Positions 14,715 through 26,174 are shown, counted from the stretch's first letter. The stretch: DNA of 26,666 nt from an uncultured Marvinbryantia sp. (GCA_934408725.1 CAKRVB010000034.1:1-26666), one strand, 5' to 3'. Notes: a model not told the origin generated them from the letters alone. Numbers and translations are program-made.

Positions 14715-14732
14715 GGCCACAAAAATGCGGCC
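14715..14732 (-). terminator. Attenuator between rpmH and rnpA
   Basis: On the minus strand GGCCGCA and TGTGGCC form a 7-bp stem with one G-U pair around four T residues, followed by TTTTCTT. It begins at the rpmH stop codon. A leaky terminator here would explain how far more L34 than RnpA is made from one promoter. Confidence 0.75.
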
Positions 14733-14869
14733 TATGCTGATAAAACTTTTCTTCCTTTTGCTCTTCTTGCAGCTAATACTTTTCTTCCGCCTGGAGTACT
14801 CATTCTGGATCTGAATCCGTGTACTTTAGATCTCTGTCTCTTCTTAGGCTGAAATGTCATCTTTGCCAT
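14732..14869 (-). CDS. rpmH: Large-subunit ribosomal protein bL34
   Basis: This 45-codon gene encodes [15 protein letters not shown] ... [28 protein letters not shown] (quoted in part). It is a highly basic protein and an unmistakable L34, a component of the 50S subunit. The usual length is 44; the extra residues come from starting at ATG-GCA-AAG, three codons before the ATG of MTFQP. I prefer that start because AGGAGG is 11 bases upstream of it. It is the first gene of rpmH-rnpA-yidD-yidC-jag, with a near-consensus promoter at 14954-14982, and faces away from dnaA across oriC. Confidence 0.98.
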   Translation of the reverse strand: MAKMTFQPKKRQRSKVHGFRSRMSTPGGRKVLAARRAKGRKVLSA

Positions 14870-14953
14870 AGTTCCGGGCACCTCCTTCTTCTAACCAAAC
14901 ATTTATCATTATTGGTAATTATTCTTCAATTTACGTAGAAAAACATCATTTCA

Positions 14954-14982
14954 ATTATATTCATAAAAACAGGGTTCGTCAA
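14954..14982 (-). promoter_or_regulatory. Strong promoter of the rpmH operon
   Basis: On the minus strand TTGACG (complement of 14977-14982) and a perfect TATAAT (complement of 14954-14959) are 17 bp apart. They lie about 85 bp before the rpmH start codon. Confidence 0.85.
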
Positions 14983-15059
14983 GTAATTTATCTTGATTTA
15001 TAAAAAAATTATCACAGCCTTGCAATCCGCCTATAGTCTGGCACATCCCTGCTGGTTCT

Positions 15060-15330
15060 CCAGATTTTTGTGGATCGTGTGAATATTTCCCACAAAGTTA
15101 TCCACATCGTGGGGATAACTTGTGAATAACTCGGTGATAATGTGTGTATAAATAAATCTTGTCCACGAAATGCCTTGTATTTACGCATGTGGATGATGTG
15201 TACAGCTCCATTCACAAATTCACATTTTCCACTTTGCAATCCACATGAACCACATTTTTTTGTAAATACCGTGTGTATAACCACCCTTTTTCCATAAAAA
15301 ACGGGTTTTACACATAATTATACACATTCC
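15060..15330. other. oriC: oriC, left DnaA-box cluster
   Basis: The rpmH-dnaA gap holds a perfect DnaA box TTATCCACA (15098-15106). Four further matches to TTATNCACA are TGTGAATAA (15121-15129), TGTGTATAA (15143-15151 and 15272-15280) and TTATACACA (15318-15326). One-mismatch forms include TGTGGATGA (15188-15196) and TTTTACACA (15306-15314). Gene polarity switches exactly here, from all minus to all plus. The AT-rich stretch 14890-15015 and the flank of the right cluster are candidate unwinding zones. I could not place the dnaA promoter confidently in the rest of this gap. Confidence 0.9.
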
Positions 15331-15409
15331 TTTAAACTTTTGATTGCGCATTAATGGAATTTGGTTTAATATTATAAACAGAGATTTTATGTGCAAAAGG
15401 AGAATTTTC

Positions 15410-16756
15410 ATGAATGTAATAGAAGAAAACTGGGATGCTATTCTGAATCATGTTATGGTCGAACATGAAGTGTCAAAGGTATCCTTTGATACCTGGTTAC
15501 AGCCGTTAAAAGTCCACAGTTTTGAGAATAATATTGTAACTATTCTGGTCGATGACCAGATGAAGATCAATTATATTCAGAAAAAATATACGCTTCCTAT
15601 AAAAGTAGCCATCGCCGAACTGACCGGTCTTGACTGCTCTTTGGACTTTATTCTTCCTGAAAATATAAAGACACAGGAAACAAAAGCGAAAGATGTGGAA
15701 AAAACAAATCTGCTTTTAGAAAAGGCGAATTTGAACCCACGTTATACTTTTGATACATTTGTGGTAGGAAAAAATAACAATTTTGCACATGCAGCTTCCC
15801 TTGCAGTGGCAGAATCACCGGGTGAAGTATATAATCCGCTGTTTATTTACGGAGGTGTTGGACTGGGAAAAACCCATCTGATGCATTCCATCGCCCACTT
15901 TATTTTAGACCAGGATCCGGAAAAAAAGGTACTCTACGTGACCAGTGAGACCTTTACCAATGAGGTAATTGACAATATCCGAAGCGGTAACAGTGCTGCT
16001 ATGTCCAAATTTCGCGACAAATACCGCAATATTGATGTTCTCCTTATAGATGATATTCAGTTTATTATTGGAAAAGAATCTACACAGGAAGAATTTTTCC
16101 ATACTTTTAACGATCTTCACAGTGCAGGGAAACAGGTCATTATCTCCTCAGATAAGCCACCAAAAGAGATGATTACACTGGAAGACCGCCTGAAGTCCCG
16201 CTTTGAATGGGGCCTGATCGCCGATATTTCCTCTCCGGATTACGAAACACGTATGGCCATTTTGAAAAAACGGGAAGAACTGGATGGCTATACCATAGAT
16301 AACTCCGTCATCGAATATATTGCGACCAATGTGAAGTCAAACATCCGTGAACTGGAGGGTGCTCTGAACATTGTCGTTGCTTTCGGTAATTTAAATAAGA
16401 GGGAAATCAATCTGGAACTGGCCAAAGAAGCCTTAAAAAACATCATTTCACCAGATGAAAAGAAGGTCATTACGCCAGAATATATTCTCGATACCGTCAG
16501 TGAGCACTTCCATGTCTCCAAAGATGACATCAAGGGCTCCAAGAGAAATGCAGAAATCGTTCTTCCAAGACAGATCGCCATGTATCTCTGCAGAAAAATG
16601 ACGCAGATTAAGTATAAAGAACTGGGAACACTCCTTGGCGGCAAGGATCATTCCACGATTATCCATGGCTGCAAGACCATCGAAGATGAGATTGCAACAA
16701 ATGATAATGTCCGTAATACGGTAGATATTTTAATAAAGAAGATTAACCCAAATTAG
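15410..16756 (+). CDS. dnaA: Replication initiator DnaA
   Basis: DnaA binds the boxes on both sides of its gene, melts oriC and recruits the helicase. I start at the ATG at 15410 because AAAGGAG is just upstream and the product (448 residues, beginning MNVIEENWDAIL) matches the family. An in-frame extension to about 15344 has no such support. Domain I covers about 1-80 and the linker 85-110. The AAA+ core has Walker A GGVGLGKT (148-155), Walker B LLIDDIQ (211-217), sensor ISSDKPP (245-251) and a likely Arg finger at 264. Domain IV ends in the DnaA signature, with LLGGKDHSTIIHG at 408-420. Confidence 0.98.
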   Translation: MNVIEENWDAILNHVMVEHEVSKVSFDTWLQPLKVHSFENNIVTILVDDQMKINYIQKKYTLPIKVAIAELTGLDCSLDFILPENIKTQETKAKDVEKTNLLLEKANLNPRYTFDTFVVGKNNNFAHAASLAVAESPGEVYNPLFIYGGVGLGKTHLMHSIAHFILDQDPEKKVLYVTSETFTNEVIDNIRSGNSAAMSKFRDKYRNIDVLLIDDIQFIIGKESTQEEFFHTFNDLHSAGKQVIISSDKPPKEMITLEDRLKSRFEWGLIADISSPDYETRMAILKKREELDGYTIDNSVIEYIATNVKSNIRELEGALNIVVAFGNLNKREINLELAKEALKNIISPDEKKVITPEYILDTVSEHFHVSKDDIKGSKRNAEIVLPRQIAMYLCRKMTQIKYKELGTLLGGKDHSTIIHGCKTIEDEIATNDNVRNTVDILIKKINPN

Positions 16757-16758
16757 AG

Positions 16759-16887
16759 TTATCCACACTTATCCACCTTCAAAAAAGGGGGTTTTGTGAG
16801 TTTCTCACATAGTTATACCGTCGTTTTTTCCCTTAATTACGGGGCAAAAGGCACTTATCTACAAATCCACAGACCCTATGACGACGG
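16759..16887. other. oriC, right DnaA-box cluster
   Basis: Three bases after the dnaA stop codon lies a perfect TTATCCACA (16759-16767). It is followed by one-mismatch TTATCCACC (16769-16777) and TTATCTACA (16855-16863). The gap also has a TGTGAG/CTCACA hairpin with a 3-base loop (16795-16809) and a 7-bp inverted pair CCGTCGT/ACGACGG (16818-16824 and 16881-16887). Together with the left cluster this gives the bipartite layout known from Bacillus, where melting occurs on the dnaA-dnaN side. Confidence 0.8.
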
Positions 16888-16938
16888 CTACTAATCTTTT
16901 TTAATTACATACGCACTAAGCTGAAAGGAGCATCGGCT

Positions 16939-18042
16939 ATGAAAATCGTTTGTTCTAAGTCCGAATTAATGAAAAGCATTAACATTGTGATGAAGGCTGT
17001 GCCTTCCAAGACCACAATGCCGATTCTGGAATGCATCTTGATTGATGCTTCCAAAGGAGAGATAAAATTTACCACCAATGATATGGAACTTGGTATTGAA
17101 ACTATTGTAAAAGGTGAGATTGTGGAAAAAGGTGTGATTGCCCTGGAAGCAAAGCTTTTTTCTGAAATTATCCGTAAACTGGCTGACAGCGATATTACCA
17201 TCTCGACAGATGACCGTTATCAGGCGTTGATAACCTGTGAAAATTCACAGTTCAACATTTCCGGTAAAGCAGGAGATGATTATCCGTATCTTCCTTTTGT
17301 GGAAAAAGATCATTCTATCAGTGTGTCTCAGTTTACTCTGAAAGAAGTCATTCGTCAGACCATTTTCTCTATTGCACAGAATGAAAATAACAAGATGATG
17401 ACTGGTGAGCTGTTTGAAATCACAGATAATATCCTGAAAGTCGTGTCTCTGGACGGTCATCGAATCTCAATTCGTAAAATCGAATTGAAGGAGAACTATG
17501 AAAACCGCAAGGTTGTCGTTCCAGGAAAGACACTCATCGAAATCAGTAAAATTTTATCTGGCGAAGTAGATGATGTTGTCAACATTTACTTTACCAAGAA
17601 TCATATTCTGTTTGAATTCGATGATACAATTGCAGTTTCCCGTCTGATCGAGGGAGACTATTTCCGCATTGATCAGATGTTGTCCAGTGATTATGAGACC
17701 AAGATCACAATCAACAAAAGAGAAATGCTGAATTGTATCGACCGTGCTACGCTGCTGATTAAAGAAAGTGACAAGAAACCAATTATCATTGGCATTGATG
17801 ATACCAACATGGAATTGAAGATTAATTCTCAGATCGGTTCCATGAATGAACACATTGCCATTGAGAAAGAGGGTAAAGATATTCTGATTGGATTTAATCC
17901 AAGGTTCCTGATTGATGCTCTTCGTGTTATTGACGATGAGAATATTCAGATTTATCTGGTTAATTCCAAGGCACCATGCTTCATCAAGGATGAAAAAGAA
18001 AGTTATATTTACCTGATTTTACCGGTTAACTTTAACATCTAG
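16939..18042 (+). CDS. dnaN: DNA polymerase III beta sliding clamp
   Basis: DnaN is the ring-shaped dimeric clamp that tethers DNA polymerase III and other DNA enzymes. The 367 residues fit three repeated clamp folds. The start MKIVCSKSELMKSINIVMKA, the segment SLDGHRISIRK and the end YIYLILPVNFNI are typical. The last of these forms part of the pocket that binds clamp-binding peptides. AAAGGAG precedes the ATG. It opens the dnaN-yaaA-recF-gyrB-gyrA run after the right oriC cluster. Confidence 0.98.
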   Translation: MKIVCSKSELMKSINIVMKAVPSKTTMPILECILIDASKGEIKFTTNDMELGIETIVKGEIVEKGVIALEAKLFSEIIRKLADSDITISTDDRYQALITCENSQFNISGKAGDDYPYLPFVEKDHSISVSQFTLKEVIRQTIFSIAQNENNKMMTGELFEITDNILKVVSLDGHRISIRKIELKENYENRKVVVPGKTLIEISKILSGEVDDVVNIYFTKNHILFEFDDTIAVSRLIEGDYFRIDQMLSSDYETKITINKREMLNCIDRATLLIKESDKKPIIIGIDDTNMELKINSQIGSMNEHIAIEKEGKDILIGFNPRFLIDALRVIDDENIQIYLVNSKAPCFIKDEKESYIYLILPVNFNI

Positions 18043-18058
18043 AAAAAGAGGAACAAAA

Positions 18059-18268
18059 ATGGAAACCATAAAATTACGTGAGGAATATATCAAGCTTGGA
18101 CAGGCTCTGAAGGCTGCCGGTCTGGCAGAATCTGGTGTGGATGCCAAGTTTGCCATACAGGATGGACTGGTGAAAGTCAATGGCCAGGTAGAACTGCAGC
18201 GTGGTAAGAAGCTGTACGATGGTGATGAAGTGGAATTTGAAGGTAACATCATCAAGATCGAAAAATAA
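18059..18268 (+). CDS. yaaA: S4-domain RNA-binding protein YaaA
   Basis: This 69-residue protein is a single S4 RNA-binding domain. Its core is KLGQALKAAGLAESGVDAKF and the loop GLVKVNGQVELQRGKKLYDG (about 40-59). It is the YaaA/RlbA type always found between dnaN and recF in Firmicutes. Its binding RNA is not known to me; a ribosomal or tRNA ligand is suggested by the domain family. It has its own AGAGGA ribosome-binding site 16 bp after dnaN and 12 bp before recF. The symbol follows Bacillus usage and is distinct from E. coli yaaA. Confidence 0.93.
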   Translation: METIKLREEYIKLGQALKAAGLAESGVDAKFAIQDGLVKVNGQVELQRGKKLYDGDEVEFEGNIIKIEK

Positions 18269-18280
18269 GCTGGTGCATAT

Positions 18281-19360
18281 ATGATAATTGATTCTATAAA
18301 GCTTGAAAATTTCCGTAATTACCCATCGCTGAAGTTAAAATTTGATTCGGGGACCAATATTTTTTACGGAGATAATGCCCAGGGAAAGACCAATATTCTG
18401 GAGTCCGTCTATGTATGCGGGACGACCAAGTCACACCGCAGCAGTAAGGACAGGGAGATGATTCGGTTTGATCAGGAAGAATCTCATATTCGGATGAAGA
18501 TCATCAGGGGAGGAACTCCGGTAAAGATTGATATGCACCTGCGAAAAAATAAAACCAAAGGGATTGCCATCAATGGCGTTCCGATCCGAAAAGCCAGTGA
18601 GCTGTTTGGCGTGGCAAACTTTGTGTTTTTCTCTCCGGAGGATCTGAATATTATCAAAAACGGGCCTGGGGAGAGAAGAAGATTTGTGGATATGGAGCTT
18701 TGCCAGTTAAGCAGAGTCTATATGCATAATCTGGCAAATTATAATAAAATAGTGAATCAGAGAAACAAATTATTAAAAGAGATTGGTTTCAGACCTGATT
18801 TTATGGATACACTGGATATATGGGATATGCAGATGGTGGAATATGGCAGAAAAGTGATCGAAGAGAGAGCTGTATTTATCAGCCGGCTCAACGAGATCAT
18901 GAGAGAGATCCATGGAAAGCTGTCTGGTAACCGGGAGGAGATTCTGGTTACCTATGATGCAAACGTACAGGCGGAAGCATTCGAAGAGACTTTGCGAAGA
19001 AACAGAGACCGGGATTTAAAGTTTAAGGTATCCCTGATCGGACCGCACCGGGACGATATCGGTTTTCAGATCAAACACGTGGATATCCGCAAGTTTGGTT
19101 CGCAGGGACAGCAGAGAACCGCTGCATTGGCTCTAAAATTATCAGAGATTGAACTGGTCAGGCAGGAATTGGGAGATACCCCGATTCTATTGCTGGATGA
19201 TGTGCTGTCTGAACTGGACAGTCACCGCCAGGGATATTTGCTGGACAGTATCCATGATATCCAGACGCTGATCACCTGTACCGGTCTGGATGATTTTGTG
19301 GAAAACCGATTTCAGATCAATAAAGTGTTTCATGTAGTAGACGGAAAAGTGTTGGAATAG
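18281..19360 (+). CDS. recF: Recombination mediator RecF
   Basis: RecF is an SMC-like ATPase that, with RecO and RecR, loads RecA at gapped DNA and helps restart blocked forks. The 359 residues are normal. Walker A is GDNAQGKT (30-37), the ABC signature region is FGSQGQQRTAALALKLSE, and Walker B is ILLLDDVLSELD. The ribosome-binding site (GGTG) is weak, so translation may depend on coupling to the S4 gene 12 bp upstream. gyrB starts 12 bp after it with a strong AGGAGG. Confidence 0.98.
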   Translation: MIIDSIKLENFRNYPSLKLKFDSGTNIFYGDNAQGKTNILESVYVCGTTKSHRSSKDREMIRFDQEESHIRMKIIRGGTPVKIDMHLRKNKTKGIAINGVPIRKASELFGVANFVFFSPEDLNIIKNGPGERRRFVDMELCQLSRVYMHNLANYNKIVNQRNKLLKEIGFRPDFMDTLDIWDMQMVEYGRKVIEERAVFISRLNEIMREIHGKLSGNREEILVTYDANVQAEAFEETLRRNRDRDLKFKVSLIGPHRDDIGFQIKHVDIRKFGSQGQQRTAALALKLSEIELVRQELGDTPILLLDDVLSELDSHRQGYLLDSIHDIQTLITCTGLDDFVENRFQINKVFHVVDGKVLE

Positions 19361-21298
<1,938 letters not shown>

Positions 21299-21309
21299 GA
21301 GGAACGATC

Positions 21310-23826
21310 GTGGAAGATAATATTTTTGACAAAGTACATGAAGTCGATCTGAAAAAGACCATGGAACAGTCTTACATCGAATATGCCATGAGCGTTATCG
21401 CATCCCGTGCGCTTCCTGATGTAAGAGATGGATTAAAGCCGGTTCAGCGAAGAGTGCTTTATTCCATGATAGAGTTAAATAATGGTCCTGACAAGCCGCA
21501 TAGAAAATGTGCCCGTATTGTCGGTGATACCATGGGTAAATACCATCCTCATGGGGACAGCTCCATTTATGGAGCCCTGGTTAATATGGCACAGGACTGG
21601 TCTACCCGTTATCCGCTGGTAGACGGCCACGGTAACTTTGGTTCCGTGGATGGTGACGGTGCCGCAGCGATGCGATATACCGAAGCACGATTAAGCAAGA
21701 TCTCCATGGAGATGCTGGCGGACATCAATAAAGATACGGTAGATTTTACGCCGAACTTTGATGAGACAGAAAAAGAACCAACTGTACTGCCATCCCGCTA
21801 TCCGAATCTGTTGTGTAACGGAACTACCGGTATTGCAGTAGGTATGGCAACGAATATCCCTCCTCACAATCTTGGAGAGGTAGTCAATGCGGTCATTAAG
21901 ATCATTGATAACCGTATTGAAGAAGGCAGAGATACTGAGATCGAAGAGATCCTGAAGATTGTGAAAGGTCCGGACTTCCCAACCGGGGCTCAGATTCTGG
22001 GAACCAGAGGAATTGAAGAAGCATATCGTACCGGACGTGGCAAGATCCGTGTTCGTGCAGTGACCAATATGGAGACATTGCCAAATGGCAAGACCAGGAT
22101 CATCGTTACGGAGCTGCCTTATCTGGTAAATAAAGCCAGACTGATTGAAAAGATCGCAGATCTGGTAAAAGAAAAGAAAATCGACGGTATCACAGCGCTG
22201 ACAGATGAATCCAGCCGAGAAGGTATGCGGATCAATATTGAACTGCGCCGTGATGTAAATGCCAACGTAATTTTGAATCAGCTCTATAAGCATACCCAGC
22301 TGCAGGATACTTTTGGCGTGATTATGCTGGCCCTGTATCATAACCAGCCAGTGGTCATGAATCTTCTGCAGATGCTTACCTATTATCTGAAGCATCAGGA
22401 GGAAGTGGTAACCAGAAGAACCAGATATGATCTGAATAAAGCAGAAGAGCGGGCTCATATTTTACAGGGATTACTGATCGCACTGGATAATATTGACGAA
22501 GTCATCCGCATTATCCGCGGATCCAGAAGTGCGGCCATTGCCAAGGAATCTCTGATGGAACGCTTTACCCTGACAGATGTGCAGGCACAGGCTATCGTAG
22601 ATATGCGTCTGCGTGCACTGACCGGACTGGAAAGAGAAAAGATTGAGAATGAGTATGCAGAACTGCAGAAAAAGATCTCAGAATTAAAGGCCATTCTGGC
22701 AGATGAGAATCTGCTTCTTGGCGTGATTAAGAAAGAACTGGAAGAGATTCGTGATAAATATGCAGATCCAAGAAGAACATCCATTGGATACGATGAATCT
22801 GATTTTTCTATGGAGGATCTGATTCCACAGGAAGAAGTGGTAGTCACTATGACGAAGCTTGGTTATATCAAACGTATGACCAGAGATAATTTTAAGAGTC
22901 AGAATCGTGGTGGCAAAGGAATCAAGGGTATGCAGACGCTGGATGATGATTATATCGAAGAACTGGTACTGACAAATACCCATGCGTCCATTATGTTCTT
23001 CACTAATAAAGGACGGGTCTATCGTCTGAAGACCTATGAGATTCCGGAAGCATCCAGAACTGCAAGAGGAACAGCAATCATTAATCTTCTGCAGCTTCAG
23101 CCGGAGGAGACGATTACTTCGATTGTAACCATGAAAGAGTATCGTGAGAATGCATATCTGTTCATGGCTACTAAGAATGGTATGGTGAAGAAGACTTCTC
23201 TGGATGAATACCAGAATATGAGAAAAACAGGTCTGACAGCCATTAATCTGCGGGAAGATGATGAACTGATTGAAGTAAAATATACCGATGGTGATCAGGA
23301 TATATTCCTGGTAACCAAGTATGGACAGTGTATTCGTTTCCATGAATCAGATGTAAGGTCAACCGGCAGAGCCTCTATGGGTGTAATTGGAATTAATCTG
23401 ATGGATACCGATGAGGTAGTAGGTATGCAGCTGTCCAGTCAGGGAGAATATATGCTGACGGTATCTGAGAATGGTATGGGTAAGCTGACAGATATTAATG
23501 AATTCACAGTTCAGAATCGTGGTGGAAAAGGTATTAAATGCTACAAGATCGTAGAAAAGACCGGTAATGTAGTTGGTATGAAGATCCTTAGCAGAGAAAA
23601 TGAAGTCATGATGATCAATACGGATGGTATCATCATTCAGATGCCATGCAGTGATATTTCCATACTGGGAAGAGTGACGTCTGGAGTAAAACTGATGGAT
23701 CTGAAGAATGGAATTACGATTGCAAGTATTGCAAAAGTGAGAGAATCCTCCAAAAATGAAGAGGAGACATCAGAAGAAATTCAGAATGAAACAGAAAATG
23801 CAGGAGAAGAGTCTGCAGAAGAATAA
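21310..23826 (+). CDS. gyrA: DNA gyrase subunit A
   Basis: GyrA carries the DNA-cleaving tyrosine and the DNA-wrapping C-terminal domain. It starts at GTG 21310, seven bases after AGGAGG, and has 838 residues. The active site is Tyr123 in [12 protein letters not shown]. The quinolone-determining region reads [13 protein letters not shown], with Ser84 (E. coli Ser83) and Gly88 where E. coli has Asp87 and Staphylococcus has Glu. The C-terminal pinwheel has the GyrA box as QNRGGKG at 531-537, and a second identical heptad at 735-741. The protein ends in an acidic tail (about 816-838) that probably tunes wrapping. Confidence 0.99.
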   Translation: MEDNIFDKVHEVDLKKTMEQSYIEYAMSVIASRALPDVRDGLKPVQRRVLYSMIELNNGPDKPHRKCARIVGDTMGKYHPHGDSSIYGALVNMAQDWSTRYPLVDGHGNFGSVDGDGAAAMRYTEARLSKISMEMLADINKDTVDFTPNFDETEKEPTVLPSRYPNLLCNGTTGIAVGMATNIPPHNLGEVVNAVIKIIDNRIEEGRDTEIEEILKIVKGPDFPTGAQILGTRGIEEAYRTGRGKIRVRAVTNMETLPNGKTRIIVTELPYLVNKARLIEKIADLVKEKKIDGITALTDESSREGMRINIELRRDVNANVILNQLYKHTQLQDTFGVIMLALYHNQPVVMNLLQMLTYYLKHQEEVVTRRTRYDLNKAEERAHILQGLLIALDNIDEVIRIIRGSRSAAIAKESLMERFTLTDVQAQAIVDMRLRALTGLEREKIENEYAELQKKISELKAILADENLLLGVIKKELEEIRDKYADPRRTSIGYDESDFSMEDLIPQEEVVVTMTKLGYIKRMTRDNFKSQNRGGKGIKGMQTLDDDYIEELVLTNTHASIMFFTNKGRVYRLKTYEIPEASRTARGTAIINLLQLQPEETITSIVTMKEYRENAYLFMATKNGMVKKTSLDEYQNMRKTGLTAINLREDDELIEVKYTDGDQDIFLVTKYGQCIRFHESDVRSTGRASMGVIGINLMDTDEVVGMQLSSQGEYMLTVSENGMGKLTDINEFTVQNRGGKGIKCYKIVEKTGNVVGMKILSRENEVMMINTDGIIIQMPCSDISILGRVTSGVKLMDLKNGITIASIAKVRESSKNEEETSEEIQNETENAGEESAEE

Positions 23827-23848
23827 AAGATTCAGATAAGAAAAGGAC

Positions 23849-23880
23849 AATAAGTACTCTGTTTCAGGGTACTTATTTCC
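23849..23880 (+). terminator. Possible terminator after gyrA
   Basis: AATAAGTAC (23849-23857) and GTACTTATT (23869-23877) form a 9-bp stem with an 11-base loop, followed only by TTCC. It lies 20 bp after gyrA and may end the dnaN-gyrA operon, but the T-tract is weak. Confidence 0.5.
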
Positions 23881-23933
23881 TTAATCAAGCAAAGAAATGA
23901 AGAGCGATAAAACCACAAAATGGAGATAGAATT

Positions 23934-25283
23934 ATGAAGTTACGCAGAATGACTGCGGTCTTTGCTTCAAAATTTGTTGCAAAGATCTGCAGAATGCTTG
24001 GAAAACAGGGGGTTACCTGGGCAGGGAAAATAGCCCTGATGATTGATCCTGCTATTTTATCGGAGCTGGCAGGAGATGTACGAGAAAAGATTTTTGTAGT
24101 CTGCGGAACAAATGGAAAGACAACAACAAATAATCTTTTATGTTCCACGCTGGAAGCACAGAATAAAAAAGTAGTGTGTAACCACACCGGATCCAATATG
24201 CTGAATGGCTGTGTGGCAGCCTTTGTTCTGGCAGCAGGATGGAATGGAAAACTGGATGCGGATTATGCATGCATTGAAGTAGATGAAGCTTCTGCACTTC
24301 GCATTTTTCCGCATTTTAAACCAGATTATTGTGTGCTGACTAATCTGTTTCGTGATCAGCTGGATCGTTACGGAGAGATCGACATTACCATGAATCTGGT
24401 AAAAGAGGCCATGATGATGGCACCTGATATGAAAGTGATTGTCAATGCTGATGATGCATTGTCTACTTATGTTACCATGGAAAGTGGCAATGCTTATGCA
24501 ACTTATGGAATTGGTGAGAAAGTATTTGAAGAATCGATCAATGAGATCAAAGAGGGCCGGTTCTGTAAAAAATGTGGGGCAAAGATGAACTATCATTTTT
24601 ACCATTTCAGCCAGCTGGGAGATTATTACTGCAGTAACTGTGATTTTAAACGTCCGGAGATTAAATACAATGCTTCTCATATTGAGACCGGAAAGCATCT
24701 TGCTTTTGATGTAGAGGGTCGTCATATTGAAGCAAATTATCGGGGATTTTATAATATTTATAATATTCTGGCAGTCTATGCAGCAGCAAGAGAGGCTGGA
24801 CTGGAAATACCGAATTTTGTAGAGGTACTGAAAAAATACAATCCGGAAAATGGCCGAAATGAGCATTTTTCCATCGATGGAACAGAAATTATCCTGAATC
24901 TTGCCAAGAATCCGGCAGGTTTTAATCAGAATATTTCAGCAGTTATGGAAGATACTTCAGAGAAAGATCTGATTATTCTCATCAATGATAATGACCAGGA
25001 TGGAACAGATATATCCTGGCTGTGGGATGTGGACTTTGACCGTTTCCAGGCAGACAATATAAACAGTATTATCGTAAGCGGTATTCGGTGTCAGGATATG
25101 AGACTGAGATTAAAATACGTGGACATTTCATCCAGTCTGGAACCGGATGTAGAAAAGGCTATCAGAGACCGGATTGAACATGGATGTAAGAATCTCTATG
25201 TGCTGGTTAACTATACCGGTCTTTACAGTACGCATAATATTCTGAAGAAAATAGAAGCAGAATATAGCGGAAAACAGGGGTGA
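23934..25283 (+). CDS. murT: Lipid II isoglutaminyl synthase subunit MurT
   Basis: MurT is a Mur-ligase-like subunit that, with GatD, amidates the D-glutamate of lipid II stem peptides to D-isoglutamine at the inner membrane face. The 449 residues show Walker A GTNGKTTT (58-65). The central domain has IEVDEASALRIFPHFKP and LTNLFRDQLDRYGEI. A four-cysteine zinc ribbon (Cys211, 214, 233 and 236) is specific to MurT among Mur ligases. The C-terminal DUF1727 domain shows LNLAKNPAGFNQ and INDNDQDGTDISWLWDVDF. It is the first gene of murT-gatD. Confidence 0.96.
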   Translation: MKLRRMTAVFASKFVAKICRMLGKQGVTWAGKIALMIDPAILSELAGDVREKIFVVCGTNGKTTTNNLLCSTLEAQNKKVVCNHTGSNMLNGCVAAFVLAAGWNGKLDADYACIEVDEASALRIFPHFKPDYCVLTNLFRDQLDRYGEIDITMNLVKEAMMMAPDMKVIVNADDALSTYVTMESGNAYATYGIGEKVFEESINEIKEGRFCKKCGAKMNYHFYHFSQLGDYYCSNCDFKRPEIKYNASHIETGKHLAFDVEGRHIEANYRGFYNIYNILAVYAAAREAGLEIPNFVEVLKKYNPENGRNEHFSIDGTEIILNLAKNPAGFNQNISAVMEDTSEKDLIILINDNDQDGTDISWLWDVDFDRFQADNINSIIVSGIRCQDMRLRLKYVDISSSLEPDVEKAIRDRIEHGCKNLYVLVNYTGLYSTHNILKKIEAEYSGKQG

Positions 25284-25288
25284 AGAAT

Positions 25289-26047
25289 ATGAAGATAACA
25301 ATTGGACATTTATATCCGGATCTGTTAAATCTGTATGGAGACAGAGGGAATATCCAGTGTCTCATGAAACGCTGCCAGTGGCGTGGAATAGAGGCAGAGA
25401 CTATCTGTTATGAAATCAATGATGAGATAGACTTTTCTAAGCTGGATATTATACTTCTGGGAGGTGGATCAGACCGTGAGCAGATGCTTGTATGTGATAA
25501 ACTGAAAAATATCAAAAAGTCTTTTCAGACCTATGTAGAAGACAATGGGGTAGTGATTGCTATCTGTGGTGGTTTTCAGCTTCTTGGAAATTACTATGCG
25601 ACAGCAGAAGGAAATATCGAAGGGCTGGGTATCATTGATCTGGATACGGACAGAGGTACAGACTACCGGCTGATTGATAATATTGTACTGGAAAGTGATC
25701 TGGTTTCTATGCCAGTAGTAGGATTTGAGAATCATGGCGGCAGAACCAATATCAAGAATAATAAGCCTTTTGGAAAAGTGATTTATGGAAGTGGTAATGA
25801 TGGAAAAAGTGGTTATGAAGGTGTAGTATATAAAAATGTCATTGGTACGTATCTTCATGGACCACTTTTGCCAAAGAATCCGGAAGTAGCAGATTATCTG
25901 ATCCGGAAAGCGCTGGAAAGAAAATATGGTGAACCGGTGGTTTTAAAAGCATTGGATGATACTGAAGAGAAAGAAGCAAATGCTTATATCTATAACCGAT
26001 TCAAAGGGAAAGTAAGCAAGCCACAGAATCAGGAACAGCTTGTATAG
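25289..26047 (+). CDS. gatD: Lipid II glutaminase subunit GatD
   Basis: GatD is the class I glutamine amidotransferase partner that releases ammonia for MurT. I start at ATG 25289, which gives 252 residues beginning MKITIGHLYPDLLNLYGDRG, the usual family start. It has AGGGG nine bases upstream; the GTG at 25280 is in frame but has poor upstream sequence. The nucleophile is Cys93 in AICGGFQLLG and the base is His190 in GTYLHGPLLPKNPEVAD, near the positions known in Staphylococcus (94 and 189). It begins 5 bp after murT. No clear terminator follows, so transcription may continue toward tRNA-Ser. Confidence 0.95.
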   Translation: MKITIGHLYPDLLNLYGDRGNIQCLMKRCQWRGIEAETICYEINDEIDFSKLDIILLGGGSDREQMLVCDKLKNIKKSFQTYVEDNGVVIAICGGFQLLGNYYATAEGNIEGLGIIDLDTDRGTDYRLIDNIVLESDLVSMPVVGFENHGGRTNIKNNKPFGKVIYGSGNDGKSGYEGVVYKNVIGTYLHGPLLPKNPEVADYLIRKALERKYGEPVVLKALDDTEEKEANAYIYNRFKGKVSKPQNQEQLV

Positions 26048-26086
26048 ACAATGTAAAAAAATTGTAAAAAACTTTCAAAAATGATA

Positions 26087-26115
26087 TTGACAAATATAAA
26101 TAGATTTAGTATAAT
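26087..26115 (+). promoter_or_regulatory. Consensus promoter of tRNA-Ser
   Basis: A perfect -35 TTGACA (26087-26092) and perfect -10 TATAAT (26110-26115) are 17 bp apart. They lie about 60 bp before tRNA-Ser. Confidence 0.9.
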
Positions 26116-26174
26116 GACTTATGCGTCAGTAATTGATGCATATTTTGAATATCAATAATGAGAATTCAGAATCC

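Noticed and set aside
14681..14722. Longer rnpA starting at TTG 14722
   Set aside because: No ribosome-binding site, the start falls inside the attenuator hairpin, and the extra residues do not resemble the family N-terminus.
15012..15411. Two short minus-strand frames in the rpmH-dnaA gap
   Set aside because: They cover the DnaA-box cluster, have low-quality starts and no homology I recognise; oriC explains the sequence.
21691..22458. A 255-codon minus-strand frame inside gyrA, with similar ones at 22684-23343 and 24138-24866
   Set aside because: Shadows of gyrA and murT; no ribosome-binding sites and no recognisable domains.
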